From positions 1 through 12,246 of the forward strand of contig JAGAHP010000008.1 in the NCBI GenBank assembly GCA_017627015.1: a stretch of DNA of 12,246 bases, read 5' to 3'. Below the pieces are notes generated by a model. It was not told where the DNA came from, did no database searches, and worked only from the letters and a program-made list of their open reading frames with translations. A program made the translations under genes and the position numbers. Below are positions 12,138 through 12,246 of the stretch, in pieces. Numbering within the stretch: position 1 is the stretch's first letter; each line of letters starts with the position of its first letter. The DNA is from Bacilli bacterium. GTDB taxonomy: Bacteria > Bacillota_I > Bacilli_A > RF39 > UBA660.

Positions 12138-12246
12138 CTAATTTCCTAAATTAATAATTTGATCTTGATACAACTTATTGTTTAATAACTCAGGATTTTC
12201 TCCTATAAATGCTTTAGATGCTTCTCCATCATTTTGTAATTGCCAC
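12138..12246 (-). CDS. C-terminal end of an unidentified protein (cut by window edge)
   Basis: Minus-strand reading gives 35 residues up to TAG at 12138-12140, including WQLQNDGEASKAFIGENPEL and ending LYQDQIINLGN. The frame is open to the window edge and the stop is followed by an intrinsic terminator, which supports a real gene end. The tail is polar and acidic with no motif I can assign. Confidence 0.6.
   Translation of the reverse strand, partial: WQLQNDGEASKAFIGENPELLNNKLYQDQIINLGN

Overview
The window is AT-rich DNA with strong AGGAGG-type ribosome binding sites, standard stop codons and almost every gene on the minus strand. This suggests a low-GC Bacillota (Firmicutes), probably an uncultured gut lineage of Clostridia or Bacilli. 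The species cannot be named from the sequence.

Region 1 (1-5393) is a nucleotide excision repair block. The minus-strand order is uvrB, a 517-residue protein with two HEPN-type Rx4H motifs, a Nudix hydrolase, a 104-residue membrane protein, an intrinsic terminator, then uvrA from its own promoter (cut by the window edge). An exact 19-bp direct repeat of the uvrB 3' end flanks the HEPN gene. It looks like a cargo gene dropped between uvrB and the Nudix gene. It is the best candidate here for an undescribed defence gene.

Region 2 (about 5400-9790) is the recombination and regulation module of an integrative element, probably ICE-related. The minus-strand order is a long leader with its own promoter, a sigma-70-like factor, a structured non-coding segment, xis, a small overlapping gene, and two different full-length tyrosine recombinases in tandem. 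Repeats resembling integrase sites lie between the last recombinase and uvrB. Intrinsic terminators stand directly before the sigma-like gene and before xis. A hairpin covers the ribosome binding site of the sigma-like gene. The leader has two mutually exclusive pairings. The segment before xis has a boxA-like sequence and nested long-range helices. Together these suggest RNA-based attenuation controlling excision. No conjugation genes are visible, so this is a module or remnant, or the rest lies outside.

Region 3 (9887-12246) holds a membrane-anchored degenerate receiver protein, a divergent small Cro/CI-type regulator with two GATATC-centred palindromes in the shared promoter region, a third XerC/D-like recombinase beside a 13-bp imperfect inverted repeat, and the C-terminal end of an unidentified gene.
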